Shown: positions 5,644 to 11,372 of the stretch, piece after piece
Layout of the letters: each line of letters opens with the position of its first letter
Position numbering within the stretch: position 1 is the first letter of the stretch
Source of the DNA: Chloroflexota bacterium
GTDB taxonomy: Bacteria > Chloroflexota > Limnocylindria > Limnocylindrales > Limnocylindraceae
Assembly (NCBI GenBank): GCA_003476885.1
Contig: DMUR01000054.1
Span: 1-11,372, forward strand
DNA length: 11,372 nt
Direction of reading: 5' to 3'
Made by a program: the position numbers and the translations under genes
The notes under the pieces: generated by a model
What the model was told of the DNA's origin: nothing
What the model saw: only the letters and a program-made list of their open reading frames with translations
The model's database searches: none

Positions 5644-5865
5644 ATGGCCGCGTTTTCATTTGAGAATTCAAAAGGGACTACGTATTACCTGCACGGGCGA
5701 TCACGAAAGGTTGCGAGTGGGAAGACCGTGACGCTCTACTTCTTCGCAAAGAAGCCAGGGAAGGGTGCCGTAGAGGCAGTGCCTGAGGGATACAAGGTGA
5801 AGGAGTCTGGCCGCACCGGTCTTCCGATCTTGAAGAAGAAGTCAGGGCTCTTCGGCTGGTTCTAG
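5644..5865 (+). CDS. Small conserved basic protein (73 aa), paralogue of the gene at 5130
   Basis: This is the second member of the same uncharacterised family. The core again reads TYYLHGRSR, ASGKTVTLYFFAKK (24-37), AVPEGYKVKES (45-55) and TGLPILKKK (58-66). It is more basic than its paralogue and has an added C-terminal tail SGLFGWF, hydrophobic and aromatic, which could dock onto a partner or a membrane surface. At DNA level the shared core differs at many third codon positions while the protein is about 75% identical, so the duplication is old and the protein is under strong selection. The start is fixed by GGGAGGG (5631-5637), six bases before the ATG. A nine-base-pair hairpin follows the stop. 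It may have its own promoter, so the two paralogues could be differently regulated. Function unknown. Confidence 0.85.
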   Translation: MAAFSFENSKGTTYYLHGRSRKVASGKTVTLYFFAKKPGKGAVEAVPEGYKVKESGRTGLPILKKKSGLFGWF

Positions 5866-5875
5866 TAGGCCAACG

Positions 5876-5901
5876 CGCCGTGCCACGCAGTCGGCACGGC
5901 G
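5876..5901 (+). terminator. GC-rich hairpin, possible terminator without U-tract
   Basis: CGCCGTGCC (5876-5884) and GGCACGGCG (5893-5901) form a perfect nine-base-pair stem with an eight-base loop, ten bases after the stop of the 73-aa small gene. No run of T follows, so it may be a weak or U-less terminator, or an RNA 3'-end stabiliser. Confidence 0.45.
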
Positions 5902-5919
5902 ATCAGTAAGACTGAGCGC

Positions 5920-6843
5920 ATGAACGATCCGATTACTATCGTCGCGCTGATCCTTGCGGCGATCGCCGCCGCCGCTGCGCTGTTCGCCGCCGCACGATCG
6001 GGTCGTAGTGCGCCGCCTGACCCTACAAGCACGTTGCAGGCACAGCGTGTGGAAGATCAGCTGCAGTCGGTTGTTGAGCGCCTCGCGCGCATTGACGCCG
6101 CTCAGCAGGGGATCGACCGGCTTCGCGAACCGATGGATGAGCTCCTCTCCGTCTTCCAGAACAAACAGGCGCGCGGCCAGTACGGCGAAGCACGACTCGA
6201 AGAGATCGTGCGCGATGCGCTGCCAACAGACCTCTATAGCTTCCAAGAGACGCTCTCCAACGGGAAGATCGCCGACTGCATCGTGGGACGCGGCGCCGCA
6301 TCCAACCGTGTCTGCGTCGATTCAAAGTTTCCGCTGGAGGCGTACCAGAAGCTCGTGGCAGGTGACCCTACTGCCGCCGTTCAGTTCCGCACGGCGCTCA
6401 AGGCCCACGTCGATGCGATCGGATCCAAGTACGTCATCCCTGGTGAGACGAGTCGGCTCGCCGTGATGTTCATCCCGTCAGAGGCGATCTACGCGGAACT
6501 CTTCACGAGCTTCCCAGACATGGAGCAGTACGCAAATGGGAAGCGCGTGGTCTTCGCCTCACCGAACACGCTTCACGCGCTCCTCGCAACGGTGAGCATG
6601 TTCCACATTGAATCAAAGATCGGCGAGCAGGCGGCCCTGATCCAGCGCGAGGTAGGCGGGCTCACCAGAGATGTAGAGCTTCTGGCGGAACGCATTGAGA
6701 AGCTCGCGACTCACTTCCGGCAGATTGGCGACGACATCAGCGGGGCGCAGACCTCCGTGAAGCGGATCGTCAGCAAGGGGGAGCGGATCGCCAAGGTGGA
6801 TCTTGGCGACGAAGCCGATCCGCCCGCCCTGCGTGAGGGGTAG
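5920..6843 (+). CDS. rmuC: RmuC-family DNA recombination protein
   Basis: This 307-aa RmuC-family protein, in E. coli, limits inversion at short inverted repeats and is predicted to be a membrane-anchored nuclease. An N-terminal membrane anchor (ITIVALILAAIAAAAALFAA, 5-24) is followed by a short coiled-coil-like stretch (40-85) and the RmuC domain: GQYGEARLEEIVRDALP (86-102), NGKIADCIV (114-122), VCVDSKFPLEAY (131-142), MFIPSEAIYAE and RVVFASPNTLHALLATV. Asp119 and the D-S-K set (Asp134, Lys136) fit the PD-(D/E)XK nuclease core of the family. It is shorter than E. coli RmuC (about 475 aa), mainly because the coiled coil is reduced. The ATG has no clear Shine-Dalgarno; TAAGAC seven bases upstream could mean a near-leaderless start, but this is weak. 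A pair of micro-membrane genes follows 68 bases downstream. Confidence 0.92.
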   Translation: MNDPITIVALILAAIAAAAALFAAARSGRSAPPDPTSTLQAQRVEDQLQSVVERLARIDAAQQGIDRLREPMDELLSVFQNKQARGQYGEARLEEIVRDALPTDLYSFQETLSNGKIADCIVGRGAASNRVCVDSKFPLEAYQKLVAGDPTAAVQFRTALKAHVDAIGSKYVIPGETSRLAVMFIPSEAIYAELFTSFPDMEQYANGKRVVFASPNTLHALLATVSMFHIESKIGEQAALIQREVGGLTRDVELLAERIEKLATHFRQIGDDISGAQTSVKRIVSKGERIAKVDLGDEADPPALREG

Positions 6844-6877
6844 CCCCGCGCATCCGCCTGCGGTAAAGTGACGCATA

Positions 6878-6894
6878 GGCCCGAAACTCGGGTC
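6878..6894 (+). repeat. Short hairpin in the leader of the 56-aa membrane protein
   Basis: GGCCCGA (6878-6884) pairs with TCGGGTC (6888-6894), with one G-U pair and a three-base AAC loop. It lies 34 bases after rmuC's stop and just ahead of the Shine-Dalgarno AGGGAGG (6901-6907) of the next gene. It could end the rmuC transcript or shape the leader of the small gene; there is no U-tract. Confidence 0.35.
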
Positions 6895-6911
6895 AACGTA
6901 AGGGAGGAATT

Positions 6912-7082
6912 ATGGATTCGAAGAACCTGTACATCGTTGCGGCGGTTGCGAGCCTCGCACTATCTCTTGCACACTATTTCGGAGTTGGCTTCACTGCCAA
7001 CGCCGACACGGCGGTCTATATTGGCCTCTGGGTTCCAGCGATCCTTTCGCTCGGCACCCTTCTGGGAAAGAAGAGCAAGTGA
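6912..7082 (+). CDS. Micro-membrane protein, 56 aa, two TM segments
   Basis: I do not recognise this 56-aa gene. The protein starts MDSKNLYIVAAVASLALSLA and ends LGTLLGKKSK. It has two hydrophobic segments, about 7-26 and 34-52, separated by a short loop (FTANADT), giving a helical hairpin with both ends probably cytoplasmic because of the lysine-rich C-terminus (KKSK). An excellent Shine-Dalgarno, AGGGAGG (6901-6907), precedes the ATG by four bases, and codon use matches the neighbours. Its TGA overlaps the GTG of the next 27-aa reading frame by four bases (GTGA, 7079-7082), the same coupling seen elsewhere in this window. That is good evidence that both tiny genes are real. Small two-helix proteins often act as subunits or regulators of membrane complexes, but no partner is visible here. 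Confidence 0.75.
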   Translation: MDSKNLYIVAAVASLALSLAHYFGVGFTANADTAVYIGLWVPAILSLGTLLGKKSK

Positions 7083-7162
7083 CAGAACCTATCGTCTTTG
7101 TACTCGGGGTCATTGTGATGATCCCTGTGTTGATTGCGGTCTATATGGACCTGCGCAGCTAA
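7079..7162 (+). CDS. Micro-membrane peptide, 27 aa, single TM segment
   Basis: Starting from the GTG that overlaps the previous stop, this frame encodes 27 aa: a short N-terminus (TEP), one hydrophobic helix (IVFVLGVIVMIPVLIAVYM, about 5-23) and a charged end (DLRS), then TAA at 7160-7162. The GTGA overlap, the uniformly hydrophobic translation with a charged tail, and the strong terminator starting 17 bases after the stop support it as a real gene. In shape it resembles single-helix accessory subunits such as KdpF or CydX, but I see no sequence match to them and the relevant complexes are not encoded nearby. Because it is very short, chance cannot be fully excluded. Confidence 0.55.
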   Translation: MTEPIVFVLGVIVMIPVLIAVYMDLRS

Positions 7163-7178
7163 CGAAGTCGATCGCAGA

Positions 7179-7215
7179 GCGCTCCGTTGCAGCTGATGCT
7201 GCAGCGGGGCGTTTT
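7179..7215 (+). terminator. Strong intrinsic terminator between convergent operons
   Basis: Bases 7179-7193 pair with 7198-7212 in a 15-base-pair stem containing three G-U pairs, closed by the tetraloop TGAT and followed by TTTT (7212-7215). It ends the + strand transcript of the micro-membrane pair. The hairpin also lies directly after the MFS stop on the - strand and could serve that operon too, although the T-run there is poor. Confidence 0.75.
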
Positions 7216-7216
7216 G

Positions 7217-8452
7217 CTATCTGGCACCGTGGGTGGCGTCAGACTCAAGCAGCACGCGTCCCCGCGGAATGGTGCGAAGTGCAAAGAGTGCGGTGATCAA
7301 CAGCCCCACCCCGCTTGCAACGAACACCACGGTGGAGCCTGCGGTGTCGTAGAGGAAGCCTGCGACGATGCCGCCGAGTGCGGCGCCGAGCGTCCCCGCA
7401 GAGTGATAGAGCGACTGCCCTGTTGCGTGAAGGCGGCGTGGCACCAGGCGATCAACCACTTCGACGGCGCACATCAACGCGATCGCAAAGACTGCCCCCT
7501 CGGCGAGTCGTAGGAGCGTGAGCGAAAGCGCGCTGTCAAACAGTGCGACCGAAGCGGTGATCACTCCCATGATTGCGGTTGCGGCAGCGAAGCCACGTCG
7601 CAGCCCAATCCCCTTGAGCATTCGGGCCGAGGCGATCATGAAGGGAACTTCGATGAAGGCGGCGAGGGTTGCGCCGAGTCCGAGCATCGCTGCGTCACCA
7701 CCAACCTCATTGATCCGCACCGGTCCAAGGCGATAGAACGAGGCGGCGCAGAGCGCCTCAAGGAAGATGATCGCAACGAAGGGGACCATCGCTGGAGCGA
7801 TCCGCAGCAGTTCGCTCACGCTGCCAAATCGGTCACGCGCTGGGCGTCGGGTGCGGCGTGCCGACGCGGTGCGTGGCGGCGCGCTGCGATGCGCCGCCAT
7901 GACGCTCCGATCCTTGAGAAACGGAATAGGCAAGATCGTGCAGCAGAGCCCAACGGCCAGGAGCGGGACGATTGACGATCCGCCACCGTCGCGAATCGCC
8001 ACACCTGCGGCGAGTGCGGTGACCGCATAGGTGAAGCTCGTCACCGCTCGTGTCACTGCAAAGCGCGGCCCACCATCGCGCGCGATGCCGAGCGCAAGCG
8101 CATCCGCCGAACTGTTTGATGCGTTCCCTGCGACCGCCATGAGGATCGTGCCGCCGATTGCCGCGCTGAGATCGCCGAAGGCGAAGAGGAGGATGCCAAT
8201 CGCGCTCGAGATCTCGCCGATCGCAAGCCCTGCACGCCGGCCGACAACTCGGTCAGCAAGGTGTCCCCAGGCCGGGCCGACGGCGCTCGAGACGAGTGCT
8301 GTCGCTGCAGTCAGCAGCCCTAGCTCGCCCGCACTGAGGCCGCGGTCGATCATCGCGACCGCGTAGAACGGGTAGAAGACGGCGCCGACGACGCCGAAAC
8401 CGCCGTAGATCGTCAGCACGCCGAGGCGTGAGAGACGCGAACTACTTGCCAA
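7217..8452 (-). CDS. Major facilitator superfamily transporter (MFS_1-like)
   Basis: This ~411-aa polytopic protein has about 12 hydrophobic segments, a long basic central loop (around AHRSAPPRTASARRTRRPARDR) and the MFS loop motif GHLADRVVGRRAG between TM2 and TM3. The second half, with EVPFMIASARMLKGIGLRRG, LLRLAEGAVFAIALM and HATGQSLYHSAGTLGAALGG, resembles the LacY/nucleoside:H+ symporter-like MFS group (HcaT-type). Together with the cytidine deaminase and dihydroorotate-dehydrogenase-like neighbours, a nucleoside or nucleobase substrate is plausible but unproven. The start is uncertain: TTG 8452 is preferred because GGAG lies four bases upstream, giving an 11-base overlap with the cytidine deaminase gene. 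TTG 8467 and GTG 8419 are in-frame alternatives without a ribosome-binding site. It is the last gene of the six-gene operon and is followed by a terminator hairpin. Confidence 0.85.
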   Translation of the reverse strand: MASSSRLSRLGVLTIYGGFGVVGAVFYPFYAVAMIDRGLSAGELGLLTAATALVSSAVGPAWGHLADRVVGRRAGLAIGEISSAIGILLFAFGDLSAAIGGTILMAVAGNASNSSADALALGIARDGGPRFAVTRAVTSFTYAVTALAAGVAIRDGGGSSIVPLLAVGLCCTILPIPFLKDRSVMAAHRSAPPRTASARRTRRPARDRFGSVSELLRIAPAMVPFVAIIFLEALCAASFYRLGPVRINEVGGDAAMLGLGATLAAFIEVPFMIASARMLKGIGLRRGFAAATAIMGVITASVALFDSALSLTLLRLAEGAVFAIALMCAVEVVDRLVPRRLHATGQSLYHSAGTLGAALGGIVAGFLYDTAGSTVVFVASGVGLLITALFALRTIPRGRVLLESDATHGAR

Positions 8453-8888
8453 GGTTCTCCGGGCCAAACGAATTCGGGAGTAGGTAGTCGAACGGATAGC
8501 GATTCAGGCGTTCAATTTTCAAGTTCTCGTCGAGGCTGACGGCAACGATTGGCATCTGCAGGGAGCCCGCGAATTCACGGATGCGTTGCCGGCAGACGCC
8601 GCAGGGCGATGGTGCTTCAGACGGGGATTGAACGGCGAATGCGAGCGCGATCGCCTTTGCATTTGTCGCAAGGCGCATGGCGTTCATGGCGTGCTGTTCT
8701 GCGTGCACGGTGAGGGTGAAGTCGGCCCCCTCCATATTTGCACCCACGTGGATCCCGCCGTCTGCGTCGGCGACCGCCGCACCAACTAAATAGTTGGAGT
8801 AGACGGCGTAGGCACGCGGTCGAATGCGCATCGCCTCGTCAACCAGCTTCTGCTCAAGCGGCGTGAGGTCCGACTGCTGGATTCTCAT
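8442..8888 (-). CDS. cdd: Cytidine deaminase
   Basis: This 148-aa zinc-dependent cytidine deaminase converts (deoxy)cytidine to (deoxy)uridine in pyrimidine salvage. Motifs present are: SNYLVGAAV (31-39) near the substrate pocket; GANMEGADFTLTVHAEQHAM (49-68), with Asn51/Glu53 for the ribose and the H-A-E (62-64) catalytic set; and PCGVCRQ (95-101), giving zinc ligands Cys96 and Cys99. The first zinc ligand is histidine, as in the long E. coli enzyme, although the length is that of the short tetrameric type, which usually uses Cys-Ala-Glu. The C-terminal LLPNSFGPENL is conserved in the family. The frame is open further upstream, but ATG 8888 is chosen because it forms an ATGA overlap with the stop of the upstream flavoprotein gene. 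It is the fifth gene of the operon and is followed by the MFS transporter. Confidence 0.93.
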   Translation of the reverse strand: MRIQQSDLTPLEQKLVDEAMRIRPRAYAVYSNYLVGAAVADADGGIHVGANMEGADFTLTVHAEQHAMNAMRLATNAKAIALAFAVQSPSEAPSPCGVCRQRIREFAGSLQMPIVAVSLDENLKIERLNRYPFDYLLPNSFGPENLGK

Positions 8889-9844
8889 CTCGGTGACCAC
8901 CCTTCTACCTGACGAATGAGGCGCCGAATGTGAAGTCCGTGCAACGGCGCCAGCGGCATTGACCATAGAGGCTTGAGCCACGCCTCAGAGCCGAGCGATG
9001 CCGCATCCGCACCAGCCCATCCATACTCCCGCACGTCGTTGAAGGTGCGCACGCCACCGCCGGCGATGATTGGGAGGCGGATGCCAGCCTCACGCAACTC
9101 ACTCACCACTCGTAGGCCGATCGGCTTAATGGCGCGACCAGAGAGCCCGCCGTAACGATTCTTCAGCAGTGGCGCGCCGCTCTTCGGGTCGAGTCGCAGG
9201 CCCTTCACCGTGTTGATCGCACTCAGTGCGGCGACACCGTTCGCTTCCGCCAAGCGCGCGTGGGCGAGGTAGTCAAAGTCTGGTGAGAGCTTCAGGATCA
9301 CAGGGAAGCGCGAGGCGGGAACCGCACGCTTGAGCACCTCTTCAATGATGGGATTGAAGTCAAAGTTCACGTTATGGCAGGAGACATTGAACTCCACCGC
9401 AGCGAGTGATCCGGAAGGCGCTTGGCTATTCACGCGCTCCACCAGCGATGCGAATTCATCCGCACTAAATCCACCGAGCGAGAGGATGCGGTTCTGCTCA
9501 GTTGTTCGCGGGAAGTACTCGTCGAAGTAGCGGTCAATGCCGATGTTTGACCAGCCGAACGCATTGAGCCAACCCGCATCGGCCTCCTGCAGTGCGCCGC
9601 GGTAGAGGCGTAGCAGCTCGGGGATCTCCGAGACGCGCCACGACTCCTTCAGGGTGAAGTGTCCTTCGCGCGGTTGCGTCGTGACCGTGCGCACTGTCAC
9701 GGCACCGAATCGTCGAAGGTCCACAAAGTTGGAGATCGGCGAAAGCCCAAGAACTGCAAACCGCCCCTTCGGCGCGCCGTATCCGAGGAGGCTTGAACTG
9801 GTGATAAGGCGATTGCGAAGTGAGATCCCGTTGAGGTCAATCAT
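8885..9844 (-). CDS. Dihydroorotate dehydrogenase-like FMN protein
   Basis: This 319-aa TIM-barrel flavoprotein belongs to the PyrD/PreA family, which oxidises dihydroorotate to orotate or interconverts dihydropyrimidines and uracil/thymine. Clear FMN/substrate motifs are: EFNVSCHNV (151-159) with Asn153 and the candidate catalytic base Cys156, as in class 1 enzymes; Lys185 in ILKLSPD; SAINTVKGLRLDP (208-220) with Asn211; GGLSGRAIKPIGLRVV (232-247); and the phosphate-binding end IIAGGGVRTFNDV plus GADAASLGSE. The usual SCPN is SCHN here. The N-terminus lacks the long extension of class 2 membrane enzymes. No PyrK-like electron-transfer subunit or other pyr gene is nearby. The adjacent cytidine deaminase makes pyrimidine metabolism likely, but whether it makes orotate or acts on another dihydropyrimidine is unclear. 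Start and stop both form ATGA overlaps with neighbours. Confidence 0.82.
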   Translation of the reverse strand: MIDLNGISLRNRLITSSSLLGYGAPKGRFAVLGLSPISNFVDLRRFGAVTVRTVTTQPREGHFTLKESWRVSEIPELLRLYRGALQEADAGWLNAFGWSNIGIDRYFDEYFPRTTEQNRILSLGGFSADEFASLVERVNSQAPSGSLAAVEFNVSCHNVNFDFNPIIEEVLKRAVPASRFPVILKLSPDFDYLAHARLAEANGVAALSAINTVKGLRLDPKSGAPLLKNRYGGLSGRAIKPIGLRVVSELREAGIRLPIIAGGGVRTFNDVREYGWAGADAASLGSEAWLKPLWSMPLAPLHGLHIRRLIRQVEGWSPR

Positions 9845-10170
9845 GCCGCGATCGTAGCGCGCAGCAGGAGCACTGCGATCACCGATGCCGCCATGCCCAC
9901 CAAGAGGCTGCCGCGCCAGCGTCCAATCAGCGCCCCCACAACAACCGCAGCGGCCTCTGGCCCAACTCGGAGCGAAGCGTCGGCGACGAACACGTTTGCG
10001 GCGGCGATTGCGCCGAGCACCGCGGGGCCAATCAGGCGCAGGTAGGCGAGTACTGGCGCAGGGAGGCGATCGGCCCCTGGCGCAAGGAGTGGGAGTGCGC
10101 GCGCGGCATATGTTCCGATCCCGCCGAGGATGGCGAGTGGAACAAGATCGGTGCGCAGCGGATCAATCAT
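9841..10170 (-). CDS. azlD: AzlD-type branched-chain amino-acid transport subunit
   Basis: This 109-aa membrane protein has four hydrophobic stretches (about 9-29, 42-64, 70-86 and 90-107) and typical AzlD features: an N-terminal GGIGTYAARALPLL followed by a conserved PAPVLAYLRLIGPAVLGAIAA, in which the family usually has a run of Pro/Leu/Val around the second helix. AzlD is the small partner of AzlC, and together they export branched-chain amino acids and analogues (AzlCD in Bacillus, BrnFE in Corynebacterium). It follows azlC directly with an ATGA overlap, the normal order for the pair, and its own stop overlaps the next start the same way. Length fits the family. Confidence 0.9.
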   Translation of the reverse strand: MIDPLRTDLVPLAILGGIGTYAARALPLLAPGADRLPAPVLAYLRLIGPAVLGAIAAANVFVADASLRVGPEAAAVVVGALIGRWRGSLLVGMAASVIAVLLLRATIAA

Positions 10171-10880
10171 CGCGCACCTCTACTTCGATTCGCAACGACG
10201 AGTCCAACAAGTGGCCCGAGCAGTCCACCGATCATCACCGCAGCACTCGCGTTGATGAGCAGTGCCGCACCAACAGCTGCAACGGATCCTGCGGCGAGCG
10301 CGGCGAGCGCCGCTCGATCTCGAACGAGTCCAACCGCAAGGCCCGCCATGGATGCAGGGAAGACAACATCAAGGCCGATCGTGGCGGGGTCAGGGAGCGC
10401 CGCACCCGCGAGCCAACCCGCGAGCGTTGCAAGGTTCCACGGCACGAAGATGGCGAAGCCCGCGTACCACGCACCGGGAAGATCAATGCGGCCGAGTCGT
10501 GCCACATGCGCGCTGGTCAGCGCGAACGCCTCATCAGTGAGCAGGAACGCAAGGCCTGCACGAACACGTCGCGGTAGTGCCGCCGCGTGAGGTGCAAGGG
10601 ATGCGGCGTAGAGGAAGTGGCGCGCATTCAGGAGCCAGACCAAGAGCACGATGGAAGCCCATGGTGCTGCGACCGCGAGCAGTCCGACCGCCGCAAACTG
10701 CGACGCTCCAGCAAAGAGGATTGCACTGAATGCCGCCGTCTCAACCAGCGAGAGGCCACCCTCACGCGCCGTGAATCCGAAGATCGTGCCGATCACAATG
10801 GCAAGCACCCAGATGCCAATTGAATCAGATGCGAGTCGGCGGCGCGCCGTGCGGAGCTCGTTCGCTACGGCGCCACTCAT
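10167..10880 (-). CDS. azlC: AzlC-type branched-chain amino-acid exporter, large subunit
   Basis: This 237-aa membrane protein belongs to the AzlC/BrnF family. The diagnostic region is AAFSAILFAGASQFAAVGLL (49-68), a small-residue-rich stretch with the conserved GASQF, followed by LLVWLLNARHFLYAASLAPH (78-97) with the conserved N-x-R-H-F/L-Y, and FLLTDEAFAL (112-121), the T-D-E motif. About six to seven hydrophobic segments follow the pattern of the family. With AzlD it exports valine/leucine/isoleucine, methionine or toxic analogues. The nearby threonine-dehydratase-like gene, lying on the other strand and far upstream, touches isoleucine metabolism, but no direct link is shown. It overlaps the oxidoreductase gene upstream and azlD downstream by ATGA. 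Confidence 0.92.
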   Translation of the reverse strand: MSGAVANELRTARRRLASDSIGIWVLAIVIGTIFGFTAREGGLSLVETAAFSAILFAGASQFAAVGLLAVAAPWASIVLLVWLLNARHFLYAASLAPHAAALPRRVRAGLAFLLTDEAFALTSAHVARLGRIDLPGAWYAGFAIFVPWNLATLAGWLAGAALPDPATIGLDVVFPASMAGLAVGLVRDRAALAALAAGSVAAVGAALLINASAAVMIGGLLGPLVGLVVANRSRGAR

Positions 10881-11359
10881 GGTGCTGGCGTCAGAACGAC
10901 AACTGGGATCTCGCGATCGGTCTTCCGAGAGTACGCCGCATAGACGCCGTACGTGACATCATCCGTGCGCTTCAAGAGGTTGCGTCGTTCATCGCCAGCC
11001 GTCACGCGCGCAACATACGGGAGTGATTGGCCGCGGCGAATCACACGCACGTGGGGATCTGCGACAAGATTTTCGTACCAGCTCGGATTCCCAGGGCGGC
11101 CATAGTTGCTCGCCACAAGGACAATGCGATCGTGATCCGGGAGGTAGGTGATGACGGCGCGACGCGGCAACCCGCTTTTTCGTCCAGTAGTCTCAAGGAT
11201 GATCCCTGGTCGCCAGAAGAGGCTTGGGGTGATGCGCCCGTTAGTTGCGAGCGCAAGACGCGCATGCAACGGCACAACCAGTCCAATGAGTCGTCCGAAC
11301 CAACGCTGCGCAGATTTGCGCAGCGCCGATCGTGGCGTTGCCCAATCATCACGCGGCAT
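10877..11359 (-). CDS. Ddn-family (deazaflavin/F420-dependent) nitroreductase-like protein
   Basis: This 160-aa split-barrel protein belongs to the deazaflavin-dependent nitroreductase (Ddn/Rv3547) family, whose studied members use F420H2 to reduce quinones or nitro compounds. Signatures are LETTGRKSGLPRRAV (55-69), binding the F420 phosphate/tail, and LVASNYGRPGNPSWYENL (81-98) followed by DPHVRV. A hydrophobic helix near 21-40 (FGRLIGLVVPLHARLALA) may attach it to the membrane, as in Ddn. Its presence suggests that the host makes F420, which is common in Actinomycetota and found in many Chloroflexota. The ATG at 11359 lies 13 bases from the window end, so it appears complete, but upstream genes of the same operon may exist outside the window; TAG at 11360-11362 could be an upstream stop. 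The end overlaps azlC by ATGA. The physiological substrate is unknown. Confidence 0.9.
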   Translation of the reverse strand: MPRDDWATPRSALRKSAQRWFGRLIGLVVPLHARLALATNGRITPSLFWRPGIILETTGRKSGLPRRAVITYLPDHDRIVLVASNYGRPGNPSWYENLVADPHVRVIRRGQSLPYVARVTAGDERRNLLKRTDDVTYGVYAAYSRKTDREIPVVVLTPAP

Positions 11360-11372
11360 CTATCGCTCGGCG

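Noticed and set aside
8889..8981. 31-residue N-terminal extension of cytidine deaminase (start at 8981).
   Set aside because: It would overlap the flavoprotein gene by about 97 bases and has no family similarity; ATG 8888 gives the ATGA overlap seen at every other junction of the operon up to this gene.
9885..10577. Long + strand open frame opposite azlD and azlC.
   Set aside because: It is very Arg-rich with no domain and lies opposite two clear membrane-protein genes.
1..11372. CRISPR array, tRNA/rRNA genes, insertion sequences or phage genes.
   Set aside because: No regularly spaced repeats, cloverleaf sequences, transposase-like frames or terminal repeats were seen on reading both strands.

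Overview
The window is GC-rich bacterial DNA (roughly 60% by eye) and very densely packed, with 17 genes or gene fragments and almost no intergenic space. Several features point towards a compact-genome Chloroflexota or Actinomycetota-type bacterium: strong G/C preference at third codon positions, a probable F420-dependent oxidoreductase of the Ddn family, an ATP-dependent DNA ligase, frequent 4-base gene overlaps, and TANNNT boxes placed 6-9 bases before some start codons, as in leaderless transcription. The lineage is an inference and the sequence does not settle it. I see no insertion sequence, tRNA, rRNA or CRISPR array.

Left part (1-3963). On the + strand come the C-terminal end of an ATP-dependent DNA ligase, a cysteine-free class V PLP-dependent enzyme, and a small three-helix membrane protein whose start lies one base after the enzyme's stop. 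On the - strand run a GNAT acetyltransferase and a DMT/EamA transporter, joined by a GTGA overlap, and then a stand-alone OmpR-type winged-helix DNA-binding protein that may have its own promoter.

Middle part (3912-7215). A 52-base divergent intergenic region carries a TACCGT-N6-ATG arrangement on each strand, one for the acetyltransferase and one for a threonine-dehydratase-like enzyme. Next is a cluster of small genes: two paralogous 65- and 73-aa proteins of a family without known function flank a 74-aa protein with a possible zinc site. The cluster's first gene has a textbook sigma-70 promoter followed by a perfect 19-base palindrome. After it come rmuC and a pair of micro-membrane proteins (56 and 27 aa) joined by a GTGA overlap. 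A strong hairpin terminator closes this + strand region.

Right part (7217-11359). Six - strand genes form one operon, read from right to left: Ddn-like nitroreductase/oxidoreductase, azlC, azlD, a dihydroorotate-dehydrogenase-like flavoprotein, cytidine deaminase and an MFS transporter. Four consecutive junctions are ATGA 4-base overlaps, and the last is a probable 11-base overlap. The last three genes suggest pyrimidine/nucleoside uptake and salvage. AzlCD suggests branched-chain amino-acid export, and why it sits in the same transcript is unclear.

The best candidates for something undescribed are the small-paralog/zinc-protein cluster with its palindromic control region, the micro-membrane protein pair, and the mirrored leaderless promoters.
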